Source of the DNA: Candidatus Microthrix parvicella Bio17-1
Lineage (GTDB): Bacteria; Actinomycetota; Acidimicrobiia; Acidimicrobiales; Microtrichaceae
DNA length: 64,000 nucleotides
Assembly: GCF_000299415.1 (NCBI RefSeq)
Contig: NZ_AMPG01000001.1
Location: 558,001-622,000, forward strand
Direction: 5' to 3'
Shown here: positions 44,601 through 52,235 of the stretch, in pieces
Position numbering within the stretch: the first letter of the stretch is position 1
Layout: every line of letters starts with the position of its first letter
The notes under the pieces: generated by a model
Told to the model about the DNA's origin: nothing
Database searches by the model: none
The model's input: only the letters and a program-made list of their open reading frames with translations
Made by a program: the position numbers and the translations under genes

Positions 44601-45211
44601 CGTTCGAACTCTCTGAACAGCGGCGAGAGCTCGTGGCTTGCCGTCACGTCCCAACCGCGTGCTCGATACGCCTCGGCCACCATTGACTCCCCCTCGGCGT
44701 TGAGATCGGCATGAAGGAAGCACACCGCAATCGCTTCGACACCCTCCGGGATCTCTGGAAGCAGGTCGAGGCTGGGAGCGGTCTCCACCACCCCATCCGG
44801 GAAGGTCCGCTCGCGCACCTCCAAGCGATCGACGCGGTTGACCAACGGACGAGGCCGATCAACGAAATGGTCCGCAAGCGAGGGCCGATGCTGACGACCG
44901 ATCTCGATCAGATCCCCAAACCCCTCCGTCACCAACAGGGCCACGCGAGCCAGCGTCCCTTCCAACACCGCGTTGGTGGCCACGGTGGTGCCGTGAGCGA
45001 GATAGGCCACCTGGCCCGTCCCCAGGCGAGCGAGGCCCTGCCGGATGGCGTCACCCGGGTTTTCCGGTGTCGACGGCACCTTCATCACCGTGCCGTCCAT
45101 CGTCACCACATCGGTGAACGTGCCGCCGGTGTCCACACCGATTTTGATCGACCGAAAGGCCGGTGGCCGGGCGCCAGGCGGTCGGTGCGGTTGTGACCGT
45201 TCAGCCGGCAC
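41672..45211 (-). CDS. Fused hydantoinase/oxoprolinase (HyuA-HyuB)
   Basis: A 1179-residue protein joining the two subunits of ATP-dependent hydantoinase/5-oxoprolinase enzymes, which open cyclic amides such as 5-oxoproline. The HyuA half (about 1-640) begins KIGVDTGGTFTDVV, with the ATP-binding-type GGTSTDVCLI, LSGPAGGVRAAA and FGGAGPLHACELA. The HyuB half (about 670-1179) has FSANIKERADCSVALFD, VNDPFAGGTHLNDLTLV and the late GGGQGGRPVG. The order and fusion are as in eukaryotic 5-oxoprolinase. The start is the GTG at 45211, ten bases after the RNase H gene's stop. A short Pro/Arg leader (RSQPHRPPGARPP) precedes the domain. Confidence 0.9.
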   Translation of the reverse strand: MPAERSQPHRPPGARPPAFRSIKIGVDTGGTFTDVVTMDGTVMKVPSTPENPGDAIRQGLARLGTGQVAYLAHGTTVATNAVLEGTLARVALLVTEGFGDLIEIGRQHRPSLADHFVDRPRPLVNRVDRLEVRERTFPDGVVETAPSLDLLPEIPEGVEAIAVCFLHADLNAEGESMVAEAYRARGWDVTASHELSPLFREFERASTTVMNAALRPRVRRYLEGLSGLAEQLWIMTSAGGMWPLAKALEAPVGLALSGPAGGVRAAAVVAAACGFPGAISLDMGGTSTDVCLITGGEPAPAAERDLVGHPVRLPSLDVVTIGAGGGSIGSIDSGGAVAVGPRSAGAVPGPVAYGRGGTEPTVTDANVALGRIPTEGSGALGDLDVAGAAAALSEAGLSAQGLLDVVTANMERALRSVSVSRGIDPAGLALVAFGGAGPLHACELAASLGMAAVIVPPLAGVLSAVGILGAPERHDLTQTWPTPRRRNGLNEARQTLESRVEALLGVGDHGDSRTSAVARADGEVTVSSWLSCRYVGQSHEIEVEDVDDFGAIHQRRNGYSLPDAVIEVVSLRATGERHSLLGVVELLTGADPVTTTEVRGPISLPAADHTVWIPRGWTGRPGPLGSLVITADAVADAVHTTDPNPTAGSGEGDVKVGGGGAGLAVLLSRLTGVADEAGAVLRRAAFSANIKERADCSVALFDAQGRLLVQAEHIPVHLGSMPAAVAAVVERLGDLPAGEQAVVNDPFAGGTHLNDLTLVAPVHCDATLVGWLATRAHHADVGGSAPGSLPADATHIAQEGLRLPPMRFTPEVAALVVANSRTPDERRGDLDAQAGANRVGVERLATIVEELGGPEAAAVAFAEVLDHGERAVAAALARAPVGQWDAADVMDSSGPAPNQREPVPVRVRLTLDGHRAVFDYSASGASAPGNVWAPPAVTISATFWALRSVLDPSLPANAGTFRRLEVVTRPGTVTHAVAPSAVGAGNVEVSQRVADVALGALAGPFPGRVPADSQGTMNSILLGGDGWVSYETVGGGQGGRPVGVADEPLPGMSGVHTAMTNTLNTPIEAAERVLPVRVRRYTLRRGSGGAGRSPGGEGIERELEVLEPVTVSLICDRRVVAPRGRAGGGDGAVGENWLLPGGDTSRAERLPDKCTIALQAGDVLRMLTPGGAAWGPTSS

Positions 45212-45221
45212 GGGGTCGAAC

Positions 45222-46238
45222 CTACTGTTCGGCTGCGAGGTCCAGGTCCCAGACCTCTGCGCCAAGGCCGGCGAACCGTCGTAGCAGCGCTCGGCTCTCG
45301 GAGGAGTCGCCCTGTCGAACCAACAGTGCCCCATCGGCAACACCCGCCAACCAGGAGTCTCGGCGCGCCAGCGCCTGAGCGCGTCCATCAGCGTCGGTCG
45401 GTTGGGACCGCTCCAACACGATGGTTTCGTCCACCCGGGCCAGCAAGCGACCAAAGGCCTCCCGGTCTGCTGAGCGCAGCGTTGTCTGCGGGTCGGGCCA
45501 CGGCAGCACGGCAACCACGGTCAGGCCGGCCTCAAGGGCCACCTCAGCGGCCATGGCCTCAGGCCCCGGGCGCAGGCCCAGCAACACCACAAGGTCTGGA
45601 TGAAACTCCTGTTGCGCCGGCAGGATTTTGGCCAGCTGAGCCCGAGCGGCACCAAGCGCTCGGGCATCGAGGCGGCGGGTGCCGGTCACGGCGTAGCGGA
45701 AACCCGCCGGTGCCCGAGGGTCATCACGACGTGCCGGTGTTGACGCAGCAGTTGCCGGAGCAGTTGCCGCAGCAGTTGACGCGTTGGCCCCGACGGTGGC
45801 CGCCGCCTCGGTCGCCAGCCGGTCGGCCTCCTCGTTCATCGGGTCGCCGGCGTGGCCCTTCACCCAAGCGAACCGCACAGCGCCGTGCTCCGCCACCTCC
45901 TCGACGAAGGGCTGCCACAAATCCTTGTTGGCCACCGGCTCCTTCTTGGAATTCTTCCAGCCCCGCCTCAGCCAGCCCTCGATCCAGCCTTCGTTGAACG
46001 CAGAAACGACGTACTTGGAGTCGGACACCACCTCGACCGGACCTGGGTGCGTCGCCACCGCTTCACGCGCGGCCGTCAACTCCATGCGCTGGTTGGTGGT
46101 GTGGGCTTCGGCCCCGGAATCGGAGGATCCTCCATCGTCCACCCATCCCCAGCCGCCGGGGCCGGGATTGCCACGGCATGAACCATCGGTCCAGACCCGA
46201 GCGGGCCGATCGGCCGGCCCCGTTGACCTGGAGTCCAC
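45222..46238 (-). CDS. rnhA: Ribonuclease HI fused to a SLOG/YpsA-like domain
   Basis: A 338-residue protein. Residues 13-145 are RNase HI, which cuts RNA in RNA:DNA hybrids, with catalytic Asp18 (DGSCRGNPGPGGW), Glu53 (RMELTAAREA), Asp73 (SDSKYV) and Asp139 (NEEADRLA). After an Ala/Thr linker (about 145-178), residues 180-335 form a second Rossmann-type domain: YAVTGTRRLD, LVVLLGLRPGPEAMAAEVALEAG, VVAVLPWPD and a closing strand EVWDLDLA. This pattern looks like the SLOG/YpsA (DUF1273) nucleotide-sensing superfamily; I infer that from layout, not a search. It starts at GTG 46238, one base after the aceE stop, and hyuAB follows closely. Confidence 0.85.
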   Translation of the reverse strand: MDSRSTGPADRPARVWTDGSCRGNPGPGGWGWVDDGGSSDSGAEAHTTNQRMELTAAREAVATHPGPVEVVSDSKYVVSAFNEGWIEGWLRRGWKNSKKEPVANKDLWQPFVEEVAEHGAVRFAWVKGHAGDPMNEEADRLATEAAATVGANASTAAATAPATAASTPARRDDPRAPAGFRYAVTGTRRLDARALGAARAQLAKILPAQQEFHPDLVVLLGLRPGPEAMAAEVALEAGLTVVAVLPWPDPQTTLRSADREAFGRLLARVDETIVLERSQPTDADGRAQALARRDSWLAGVADGALLVRQGDSSESRALLRRFAGLGAEVWDLDLAAEQ

Positions 46239-46239
46239 T

Positions 46240-48984
46240 TCAGCGGGTCCAGGGTGGGTCGATGTCAGGGTCGATGCCGAAGCGGTCGATGGCCCCCGTG
46301 GCAACCGACGGGTCAAGCTCCCCGCTGCGGACCAGCGCCGACAGCACCGCCACCACCACGTGTGCTGCGTCGGTCTCGAAGAAGCGCCGAAGATGGGCCC
46401 GATCGTCGGACCGACCATAGCCGTCGGTGCCCAACACGCTGAACGGGCGCGGCACCCAGCGCACCACCTGGTCGGCCCAGGCGGAGAGGAAGTCCGAGAC
46501 CGCCACCACCGGCCCCGTGCCCGCTGACAGCAGACGGGTGATCAGCGGCAGCGCCTCGGGCGCGTCCGGGTGCAGCCGGTTCCAACGCTCGACCGCCAGG
46601 GCCTCTCGCCGGAGCTCGTTGTAGGAGGTTGCCGACCACAGGTCGACCCCCACGTCATAGTCCTCGTGCAGCAATCGCTGGGCCTCCTTGGCCGCAGTCC
46701 AGCCCGAGCCCGAGTACAGCACCGAGGCCTGATGAGCGGCCTGCGGCGCGCCGTGACTGTGGTACAACCCGCGGGTGACCCACCCGGTCAGCTCGTCGAT
46801 TCCCCCGTCTGTCTCTGGCATCGGGGGCATCTCGTAGTTCTCGTTGTAGAGGGTAAGGTAATAAAACACGTCCTCGCCACCCACCTTCTCGCCCGCTGCG
46901 GACGGCGGGTACATGCGAGCAAGGCCGTCACGAATGATCAGCGCCATCTCCCAAGCAAAAGCCGGGTCATAGGCACGGCACGCCGGCACCGTCGAAGCCA
47001 GCAGTTGGCTGTGACCATCCGTGTGTTGCAACCCCTCACCCTGCAGGGTGGTCCGACCGGCGGTCGCCCCCAGGAGGAAGCCGCGGGCCCGAGCGTCGCC
47101 GGCGGCCCAGATCAGGTCGCCCACCCGCTGGAATCCGAACATGGAATAGAACGTGAAGAACGGCAGCATCGGCACGCCGGTGGTGGCATAGGCCGTTGCA
47201 GCGGCGGTCCATGACGCCATCGATCCGGCCTCGGTGATGCCCTCCTCCAGGATCTGCCCATCGGACTTCTCGACGTAGGACAACAACAGGTGATGGTCCA
47301 CCGGCTCGTAGCGCTGTCCCTTGGCGGCGTAGATCCCCAGCTCGCGAAACAGCGCATCCATGCCAAAAGTGCGTGCCTCATCGGGGATGATCGGCACCAC
47401 CCGATCGCCGACCACGGGGTCGCGGGCAAGGCTGCGAAGCAGCCGGGTGAACGCCATCGTGGTCGACACCTCCTGCCCGTGGGAGCCCGCCAAAAGCTCG
47501 TTCCAGGTGCCCTCCTCGACCGAACCGAGACCCCGGCGAACCGGCAGGGTGCGAGCAGGCAGCGGGCCGTCCAAACCCCTCCGCCGCTCCATGAGATACC
47601 GATGCTCGGGCGAGTCATCGGCAAACCGCAGGTAGGGCGGATCACCGCCTGCCAGGTCGGCCTCGGACACGTCGTCCTCCAGGTGCAGGCGCTCTCGAAG
47701 CTCCAGCAACTGCTCGGTGTCCATCTTCTTGATCTGGTGGGTGGAGTTGCGCCCTTCCACCTTTGAACCCAGCGCCCAGCCCTTCACGGTCTGAGCCAGG
47801 ATGGCGGTCGGAGCGCCGGTCATCTCGGTGGCGGCCCGATAGGCGGCATACACCTTGGCGTAGTCGTGACCACCCCGTGGCAGGCTCTGCAACTGCTCAT
47901 CGGAAAGGTGTTCGACCAGCTTCCGCAGGCGCGGGTCGGGCCCAAAGAAATGCTCGCGGATGTAGGCGCCCGACTCGACGGCGTACCTCTGAAACTCACC
48001 ATCGACGGTGGTGTTCATCTTGTTGAGCAGCACGCCATCGACATCCTGTGCCAACAACTCGTCCCAAGCGGCGCCCCAGACCACCTTGATGACGTTCCAG
48101 CCATTGCCGCGGAAGATGCCCTCGAGCTCCTGGATGATCTTGCCGTTGCCCCGCACCGGCCCGTCCAGGCGCTGCAGGTTGCAGTTGACCACCCACGTGA
48201 GATTGTCCAGCCCCTCCCGCGCCGCCAGGTCGATCGAACCCAGTGTCTCGGGTTCATCGGTTTCTCCATCTCCGACAAAGGCCCACACCCGAGAGCGGGA
48301 GGTGTCATCGATGTGGCGGTTGTTCAGGTACCGGTCGAAACGTGCCTGGTAGATCGAGTTGATCGGTCCCAGACCCATCGACACGGTGGGAAACTGCCAA
48401 AAGTCACCCATGAGATGCGGATGGGGGTAACTGCTGAGGCCCCGGCCGGCCCGGGCGGGGGTATCGATGTCGAGACGAAAACGGTCGAGGTCGACCTCAT
48501 CGAAGCGGCCCTCCAGGTACGCCCGGGCGTAGATGCCAGGTGAAGCGTGACCCTGGATGTAGACGTGGTCGCCCGGGGTACCGTCGGCCTGGCCACGGAA
48601 GAAGTGGTTGAACCCCACCTCGTACAGCGCCGCCGAGGACGCGTAGGTGGACAGGTGCCCGCCGATGCCCGGCGCCGCCTTGTTGGCACGAACCACCATG
48701 GCCACCGCGTTCCAGCGAATGAACGCCCTGATGCGGCGCTCCATTTCGAAGTCACCGGGAAACCACGGCTGCCCATCGGTTGGAATCGTGTTCACATACG
48801 GGGTCCACACCGACGCCGCAACACCAAGTTGCCGATCGTGGGCGGCCTCGCCCAGCCGGGCCAACAGGTACCGCGCTCGGGCCTTACCCCGGTGCTCCAC
48901 GACGGCATCCAGCGAGTCGAGCCACTCCTGGGTCTCGCCCGGGTCGACATCGGGCAACTGGTGCGAGAACGCATCGTTGAGCAT
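46240..48984 (-). CDS. aceE: Pyruvate dehydrogenase E1, homodimeric type
   Basis: A 914-residue thiamine-diphosphate enzyme that decarboxylates pyruvate and acetylates the lipoyl group of E2. The ThDP-binding motif GDGETDEPETLGS...NCNLQRLDG is at about 230-265. Other AceE hallmarks are GHLSTYASSAALYEVGFNHFF, NKMNTTVDGEFQ, and TGVPMLPFFTFYSMFGFQR, and the length is that of the single-chain AceE family rather than the alpha2beta2 type. A GAGGGAG ribosome-binding site precedes the ATG, and a TAGTCT -10 lies about 36 bases upstream. E2 and E3 partners are encoded at 31.4-34.3 kb. The RNase H-SLOG gene follows immediately. Confidence 0.96.
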   Translation of the reverse strand: MLNDAFSHQLPDVDPGETQEWLDSLDAVVEHRGKARARYLLARLGEAAHDRQLGVAASVWTPYVNTIPTDGQPWFPGDFEMERRIRAFIRWNAVAMVVRANKAAPGIGGHLSTYASSAALYEVGFNHFFRGQADGTPGDHVYIQGHASPGIYARAYLEGRFDEVDLDRFRLDIDTPARAGRGLSSYPHPHLMGDFWQFPTVSMGLGPINSIYQARFDRYLNNRHIDDTSRSRVWAFVGDGETDEPETLGSIDLAAREGLDNLTWVVNCNLQRLDGPVRGNGKIIQELEGIFRGNGWNVIKVVWGAAWDELLAQDVDGVLLNKMNTTVDGEFQRYAVESGAYIREHFFGPDPRLRKLVEHLSDEQLQSLPRGGHDYAKVYAAYRAATEMTGAPTAILAQTVKGWALGSKVEGRNSTHQIKKMDTEQLLELRERLHLEDDVSEADLAGGDPPYLRFADDSPEHRYLMERRRGLDGPLPARTLPVRRGLGSVEEGTWNELLAGSHGQEVSTTMAFTRLLRSLARDPVVGDRVVPIIPDEARTFGMDALFRELGIYAAKGQRYEPVDHHLLLSYVEKSDGQILEEGITEAGSMASWTAAATAYATTGVPMLPFFTFYSMFGFQRVGDLIWAAGDARARGFLLGATAGRTTLQGEGLQHTDGHSQLLASTVPACRAYDPAFAWEMALIIRDGLARMYPPSAAGEKVGGEDVFYYLTLYNENYEMPPMPETDGGIDELTGWVTRGLYHSHGAPQAAHQASVLYSGSGWTAAKEAQRLLHEDYDVGVDLWSATSYNELRREALAVERWNRLHPDAPEALPLITRLLSAGTGPVVAVSDFLSAWADQVVRWVPRPFSVLGTDGYGRSDDRAHLRRFFETDAAHVVVAVLSALVRSGELDPSVATGAIDRFGIDPDIDPPWTR

Positions 48985-49019
48985 CGGAACTCCCTCGTCT
49001 GGTCGAGCTCTTCATCGCC

Positions 49020-49025
49020 AGACTA
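49020..49025 (-). promoter_or_regulatory. Candidate -10 element of aceE
   Basis: TAGTCT on the complementary strand, preceded by CA, lies about 36 bases upstream of the aceE ATG. The short leader holds a GAGGGAG ribosome-binding site. It is identical to the hexamer before lpd. Confidence 0.4.
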
Positions 49026-49073
49026 TGGCCATGCCCGGCCGCTCCGGGTACCGGCCGGATTACAGACGCCGCG

Positions 49074-49874
49074 CTACTCGACCAGCCGAGAGGTGCGTGA
49101 AAGCCACCCCGTCAACATGGCCACGGCGCGTGGGTCGTGACGCAGCTCGTGGCCGGCGCCGTCGATCATGCGAAACTCCGCAGAGCCGTGAGCATCGGCC
49201 AGCGCCAGAGGATCCACCGTGGGTACGATCTCGTCTGCCGAGCCATGAAGCAGCAGCAGCGGCCGGGGTGCCAATTCCGCCACCCGGTCGACGGGGCGGG
49301 TGGCGGCCAGCCCACGTGCCCATTCGCCAACGTCTGCCGGAAAGCCGGCGTCCCGGATCACCCCGACCTCGCGGGCATGGTCCAACAACGCCCGTGGGTG
49401 ACGGGCCCAATCGTCGAAGTCACCGGGCGATGCGGCAGCCGAAACGCCGACCACCGCCGGGTTGGACGCACCCTCACAGATACACAATGAACCACCGGTG
49501 CCGAAACCCACCAGCCACACGGCGGTGACACCCAGGGAGGTCAACTCGGCGACCGCTGCGGCCACGTCACGCTGCCATCCGTCGAGTTCAAAGTTGCCCT
49601 CCGAGGTGGCGCAGCCCCGGAAGTTGATCGTGAGCACCGGCCAGGACAACGAGGCGGACAGCCGGTCGGCCAACTCGGGAAACGACTTGCCCGAGTTTTC
49701 GGCACCGCGACCCTTGTTGGGGAACCCATGGCACAGCACCACCCCATGGCCCGAGGCCCGTGCCCCGGAGGGCTGGGCCAGGTAACCGGCCAGCGAGAGC
49801 CCGTCCGATGAGAACCGAAGGTTGCCGCCCACCGGCGACAAACCTTCACCAACTCCGGACTCGTTGGCGCCCAC
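49074..49874 (-). CDS. Alpha/beta-hydrolase-fold protein lacking the nucleophile Ser
   Basis: A 266-residue alpha/beta-hydrolase-like protein: VVLCHGFPNKGRG (oxyanion-loop HG), TINFRGCATSEG, then the nucleophile elbow VWLVGFGTGGSLCI, then LLLHGSADEIVP (acid Asp) and GAGHELRHD (catalytic-type His). The elbow reads GFGTGG where active enzymes have GxSxG, so the catalytic Ser is replaced by Gly. A neighbouring Thr or Ser might serve, but a non-hydrolytic role is possible. To my recollection the GFGTGG form recurs in actinobacterial relatives. It starts at ATG 49874; the small gene at 49884 precedes it by ten bases and is on the same strand. Confidence 0.8.
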   Translation of the reverse strand: MGANESGVGEGLSPVGGNLRFSSDGLSLAGYLAQPSGARASGHGVVLCHGFPNKGRGAENSGKSFPELADRLSASLSWPVLTINFRGCATSEGNFELDGWQRDVAAAVAELTSLGVTAVWLVGFGTGGSLCICEGASNPAVVGVSAAASPGDFDDWARHPRALLDHAREVGVIRDAGFPADVGEWARGLAATRPVDRVAELAPRPLLLLHGSADEIVPTVDPLALADAHGSAEFRMIDGAGHELRHDPRAVAMLTGWLSRTSRLVE

Positions 49875-49883
49875 CGGCGGGCG

Positions 49884-50102
49884 TTAGGCGGTTGCCGCTG
49901 CGCGGGAACCGGCGTGGGGGCGATAGCCCCGATTGCGCGCCTCGGCCAGCGTGTCGGGACCGAAGCAAATGAACGTTTCTGCGGCGAGGAGCTCGGTGAG
50001 CAACGCCTCGTCGGCGCCGGTCAGGGCGTCGACGTCGTAGACCACCTGCGAGCACTTATCGCCCACATACTGATTCTCCGCGAACTGCTTGGGGCGGTCC
50101 AT
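49884..50102 (-). CDS. Small conserved actinobacterial protein, unknown function
   Basis: A 72-residue soluble protein starting MDRPKQFAENQYVGDK, with an AGAGGAG ribosome-binding site ten bases upstream. The sequence CSQVVYDVDALTGADEALLTELLAAETFICFG, with GPDTLAEARNRGYRP after it, looks compact and conserved, but I do not know a function. It lies between the hypothetical membrane protein and the alpha/beta-hydrolase gene, all on the same strand. Confidence 0.65.
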   Translation of the reverse strand: MDRPKQFAENQYVGDKCSQVVYDVDALTGADEALLTELLAAETFICFGPDTLAEARNRGYRPHAGSRAAATA

Positions 50103-50148
50103 CGTATCAATCTCCTCTGCGATGAAAGCCAGACCCTACTTCGAGCAG

Positions 50149-50601
50149 TCAGGAGGCTTCATCTTGAGTTGCATCGCCATCTGCCAATGGCGGTCCGACG
50201 GCGCCGATGCTGCGCTGATAGCCGGCCTCCGCGCGGAGGATCACGACCACCTGGTCGTCGGTCAGCTCACGATCCTCAAGTTCGCCCAACACCCATGCCA
50301 GGGGCTCGTCCTCGTCCACCACCACCAGATCGTCGGCAACCGTGTCGAAGGTGCGCCCCGACGCCAGGCCCCGCCTGCCGAGATAACCGATTTGGGCGTC
50401 GACGACGGCCCGCACATCGTCGTAGCTCACCTGGGCGGACACGTCGTCGGGCAGATGATCGGCGACATAGGTCACCGCGTCCTCCACCACGTAAACGGCC
50501 CGCAGCGGTCGCTGGGCCTGGACGCCGGTGACCGACCCAACCGCCAGCGCGGCGATGACGAAGGACACCAACGCGCAGAGCACCCAAAACAGCGCGATCA
50601 C
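50149..50601 (-). CDS. Hypothetical protein with one N-terminal membrane helix
   Basis: A 150-residue protein. Residues 1-27 (IALFWVLCALVSFVIAALAVG) form a membrane anchor, and the remainder is an acidic soluble domain (VEDAVTYVADHLPDDVSAQVSYDDVRAVVDAQIGYLGRRG is its recognisable core, given here in part by YVADHLPDDV and DAQIGYLGRRG). I recall similar actinobacterial hypotheticals but no function. It starts with GTG 50601 and is probably transcribed with the small gene that follows it. Confidence 0.65.
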   Translation of the reverse strand: MIALFWVLCALVSFVIAALAVGSVTGVQAQRPLRAVYVVEDAVTYVADHLPDDVSAQVSYDDVRAVVDAQIGYLGRRGLASGRTFDTVADDLVVVDEDEPLAWVLGELEDRELTDDQVVVILRAEAGYQRSIGAVGPPLADGDATQDEAS

Positions 50602-50657
50602 GAGGGTGAGCCTGTCACAGTCCCACCACGAGCCAACGAACGGCCGAGCCGATCAAC

Positions 50658-51773
50658 TCAGATGCCGATGGCCTGGGCCAACAGCTCCCGGTGGTAGGTC
50701 GGATCGCCGAACAACAACTCGGAGCTCTTGGCCCGCTTGAAGTACAGGTGCGCAGGATGTTCCCAGGTGAAGCCGATACCGCCGTGGATCTGGATGTTCT
50801 CGGCGGTCGTGTGGAAGTAGGCCTCCGAGCAGTACGACTTGGCCAGGGACGACACCGAGGTCAGCTCGTCGTTCATCTCGGCTGCGCACCAGGAGGAGTA
50901 GTAGGCGGCGGACTTGCCCGACTCAACCTCCAACAACATATCGGCCAGCTTGTGCTTGATCGCCTGGAATGAGCCGATGGGACGTCCGAACTGCACCCGG
51001 TCCTTGGCGTACTGAACCGCCGAGTCGAGGCACTCCTGGGCGCCACCCATCTGCTCGGAAGCCAGCGCCACGACGGCCAGCTGCAACATGGTGCGCAGCG
51101 TGTCCCACCCCGACCCCGCGGCCCCGATGAGTGTGGCGGGCGTGTTGTCGAAATCGAGCTTCGCCTGCTTTCGGGTCTGGTCCATGGTGGACAGCGGAGT
51201 ACGGCCCAGCCCGGAGGCGTCGCCGTCGACAGCGAACAGGCTCACGCCCTCGGGCGTGCGCGCCGCGACGAGGATCAAGGATGCGATGTGGCCATCGATG
51301 ACATAGCTCTTGGTGCCGGTCAGCGTGTGGCCCTCGTCGGAGGCTGCGGCCTCCATCTCGATGCCCGACTCGTCCCACCGACCGTTCTCCTCGGTGAAGG
51401 CGACCGTCGCGATCGTCTCGCCTGAGGCGATGCCCGGCAGATACCTGGCCTTGGCGTCGTCGTCACCCGAGTGCAACAGGGCGTTGGCCGCCAGCGCCAC
51501 CGTGGAGAAGAACGGTGCACACAGCAGGCGACGGCCCATCTCCTCGAAGATCACGCAGAGCTCGACGTAGCTGTAGCCGGAGCCGCCGTACTCCTCGGGA
51601 ATCGCCAGGCCCTGCAGCCCCAGTTGCTCGGCCATCTGGCTCCACACGGCGGGGTCGTAGCCCTCGTCGGTCTCCATGAGGGCTCGCACGTCGGCCTCGG
51701 CGCTCTTGTTCGTCAGGAAGTCGGCGGCGACCTTGCGCAGCTCGACCTGTTCTTCGGAGAATGCGAAGTTCAT
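50658..51773 (-). CDS. Acyl-CoA dehydrogenase, short FadE-like type
   Basis: A 371-residue flavoprotein starting MNFAFSEEQVELRKVAADFL. It has the acyl-CoA dehydrogenase layout: GLAIPEEYGGSGYSYVEL, TVAFTEENGRW, LTGTKSYVIDGHIAS, then DRVQFGRPIGSFQAIKHKLADM and the last-helix IHGGIGFTWEHPAHLYFKRA. The FTWEHP form is typical of the smaller FadE proteins that work as alpha2beta2 heteromers in actinobacterial sterol and acyl-CoA catabolism. No partner is adjacent, so it could also act alone. It sits between the hypothetical gene at 50149 and the divergent vapBC pair. Confidence 0.9.
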   Translation of the reverse strand: MNFAFSEEQVELRKVAADFLTNKSAEADVRALMETDEGYDPAVWSQMAEQLGLQGLAIPEEYGGSGYSYVELCVIFEEMGRRLLCAPFFSTVALAANALLHSGDDDAKARYLPGIASGETIATVAFTEENGRWDESGIEMEAAASDEGHTLTGTKSYVIDGHIASLILVAARTPEGVSLFAVDGDASGLGRTPLSTMDQTRKQAKLDFDNTPATLIGAAGSGWDTLRTMLQLAVVALASEQMGGAQECLDSAVQYAKDRVQFGRPIGSFQAIKHKLADMLLEVESGKSAAYYSSWCAAEMNDELTSVSSLAKSYCSEAYFHTTAENIQIHGGIGFTWEHPAHLYFKRAKSSELLFGDPTYHRELLAQAIGI

Positions 51774-51889
51774 GGGTGTCCCCTGGATGAGTGGTTCGAG
51801 CCCGCTCCACAGCGGTGCGCTGCGGTGGCCTCGAGCGGTGTTGTACGCGTTCCAGTCTGCCCTGCGGGTCGATCGATGTCAGGTCAACT

Positions 51890-51899
51890 TGTGTACACA
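51890..51899. promoter_or_regulatory. Palindrome upstream of the second vapBC pair
   Basis: TGTGTACACA is a perfect 10-base palindrome centred about 45 bases before the antitoxin ATG. It is a candidate operator for VapBC autorepression or for the divergent acyl-CoA dehydrogenase gene. Confidence 0.4.
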
Positions 51900-51925
51900 T
51901 GGGTACTCACTGGGTCGTGCGTCGG

Positions 51926-51931
51926 TAGGGT
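51926..51931 (+). promoter_or_regulatory. Probable -10 element of a leaderless promoter (vapBC2)
   Basis: TAGGGT ends 7 bases before the ATG at 51939. Confidence 0.4.
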
Positions 51932-51938
51932 GACCGTC

Positions 51939-52235
51939 ATGGACCTCACCGGAGGAACCTTGCAACTGGGCGTTCGGCAACTTCGGGCCGAGCTTGCGTC
52001 GTTGGTTCGGCGGGCCGGATCCGGCGAACGAGTGGTGATCACCGTGGCGGGGCGTCCGGTGGCCCAGTTGGGCCCGGTGGAGCCAACGGTGGGACCGCTG
52101 ACCCTGGCCGACCTCGTTGCCCGAGGCGAGGTTGAGGCACCGCGGCGGGCGGACCGCCCCGAACCGTCCTTGACCGTGCCAACCTGGGCCGGGGTGCGCC
52201 TCGACACGCTCATTCGAGAGGTCCGGGGCCGATGA
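51939..52235 (+). CDS. vapB: VapB-type antitoxin (Phd/YefM-like)
   Basis: A 98-residue antitoxin. The N-terminal QLGVRQLRAELASLVRRAGSGERVVITVAGRPVAQLGPV is the Phd/YefM DNA-binding fold in layout (LGVRQLRAEL helix and VITVAGRPVAQL hairpin). The C-terminal tail is variable and charged, for toxin binding. It starts at ATG 51939 and overlaps the toxin start by four bases (ATGA), so the two are coupled. It differs clearly from the VapB at 21406, so this is an independent system. Confidence 0.85.
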   Translation: MDLTGGTLQLGVRQLRAELASLVRRAGSGERVVITVAGRPVAQLGPVEPTVGPLTLADLVARGEVEAPRRADRPEPSLTVPTWAGVRLDTLIREVRGR

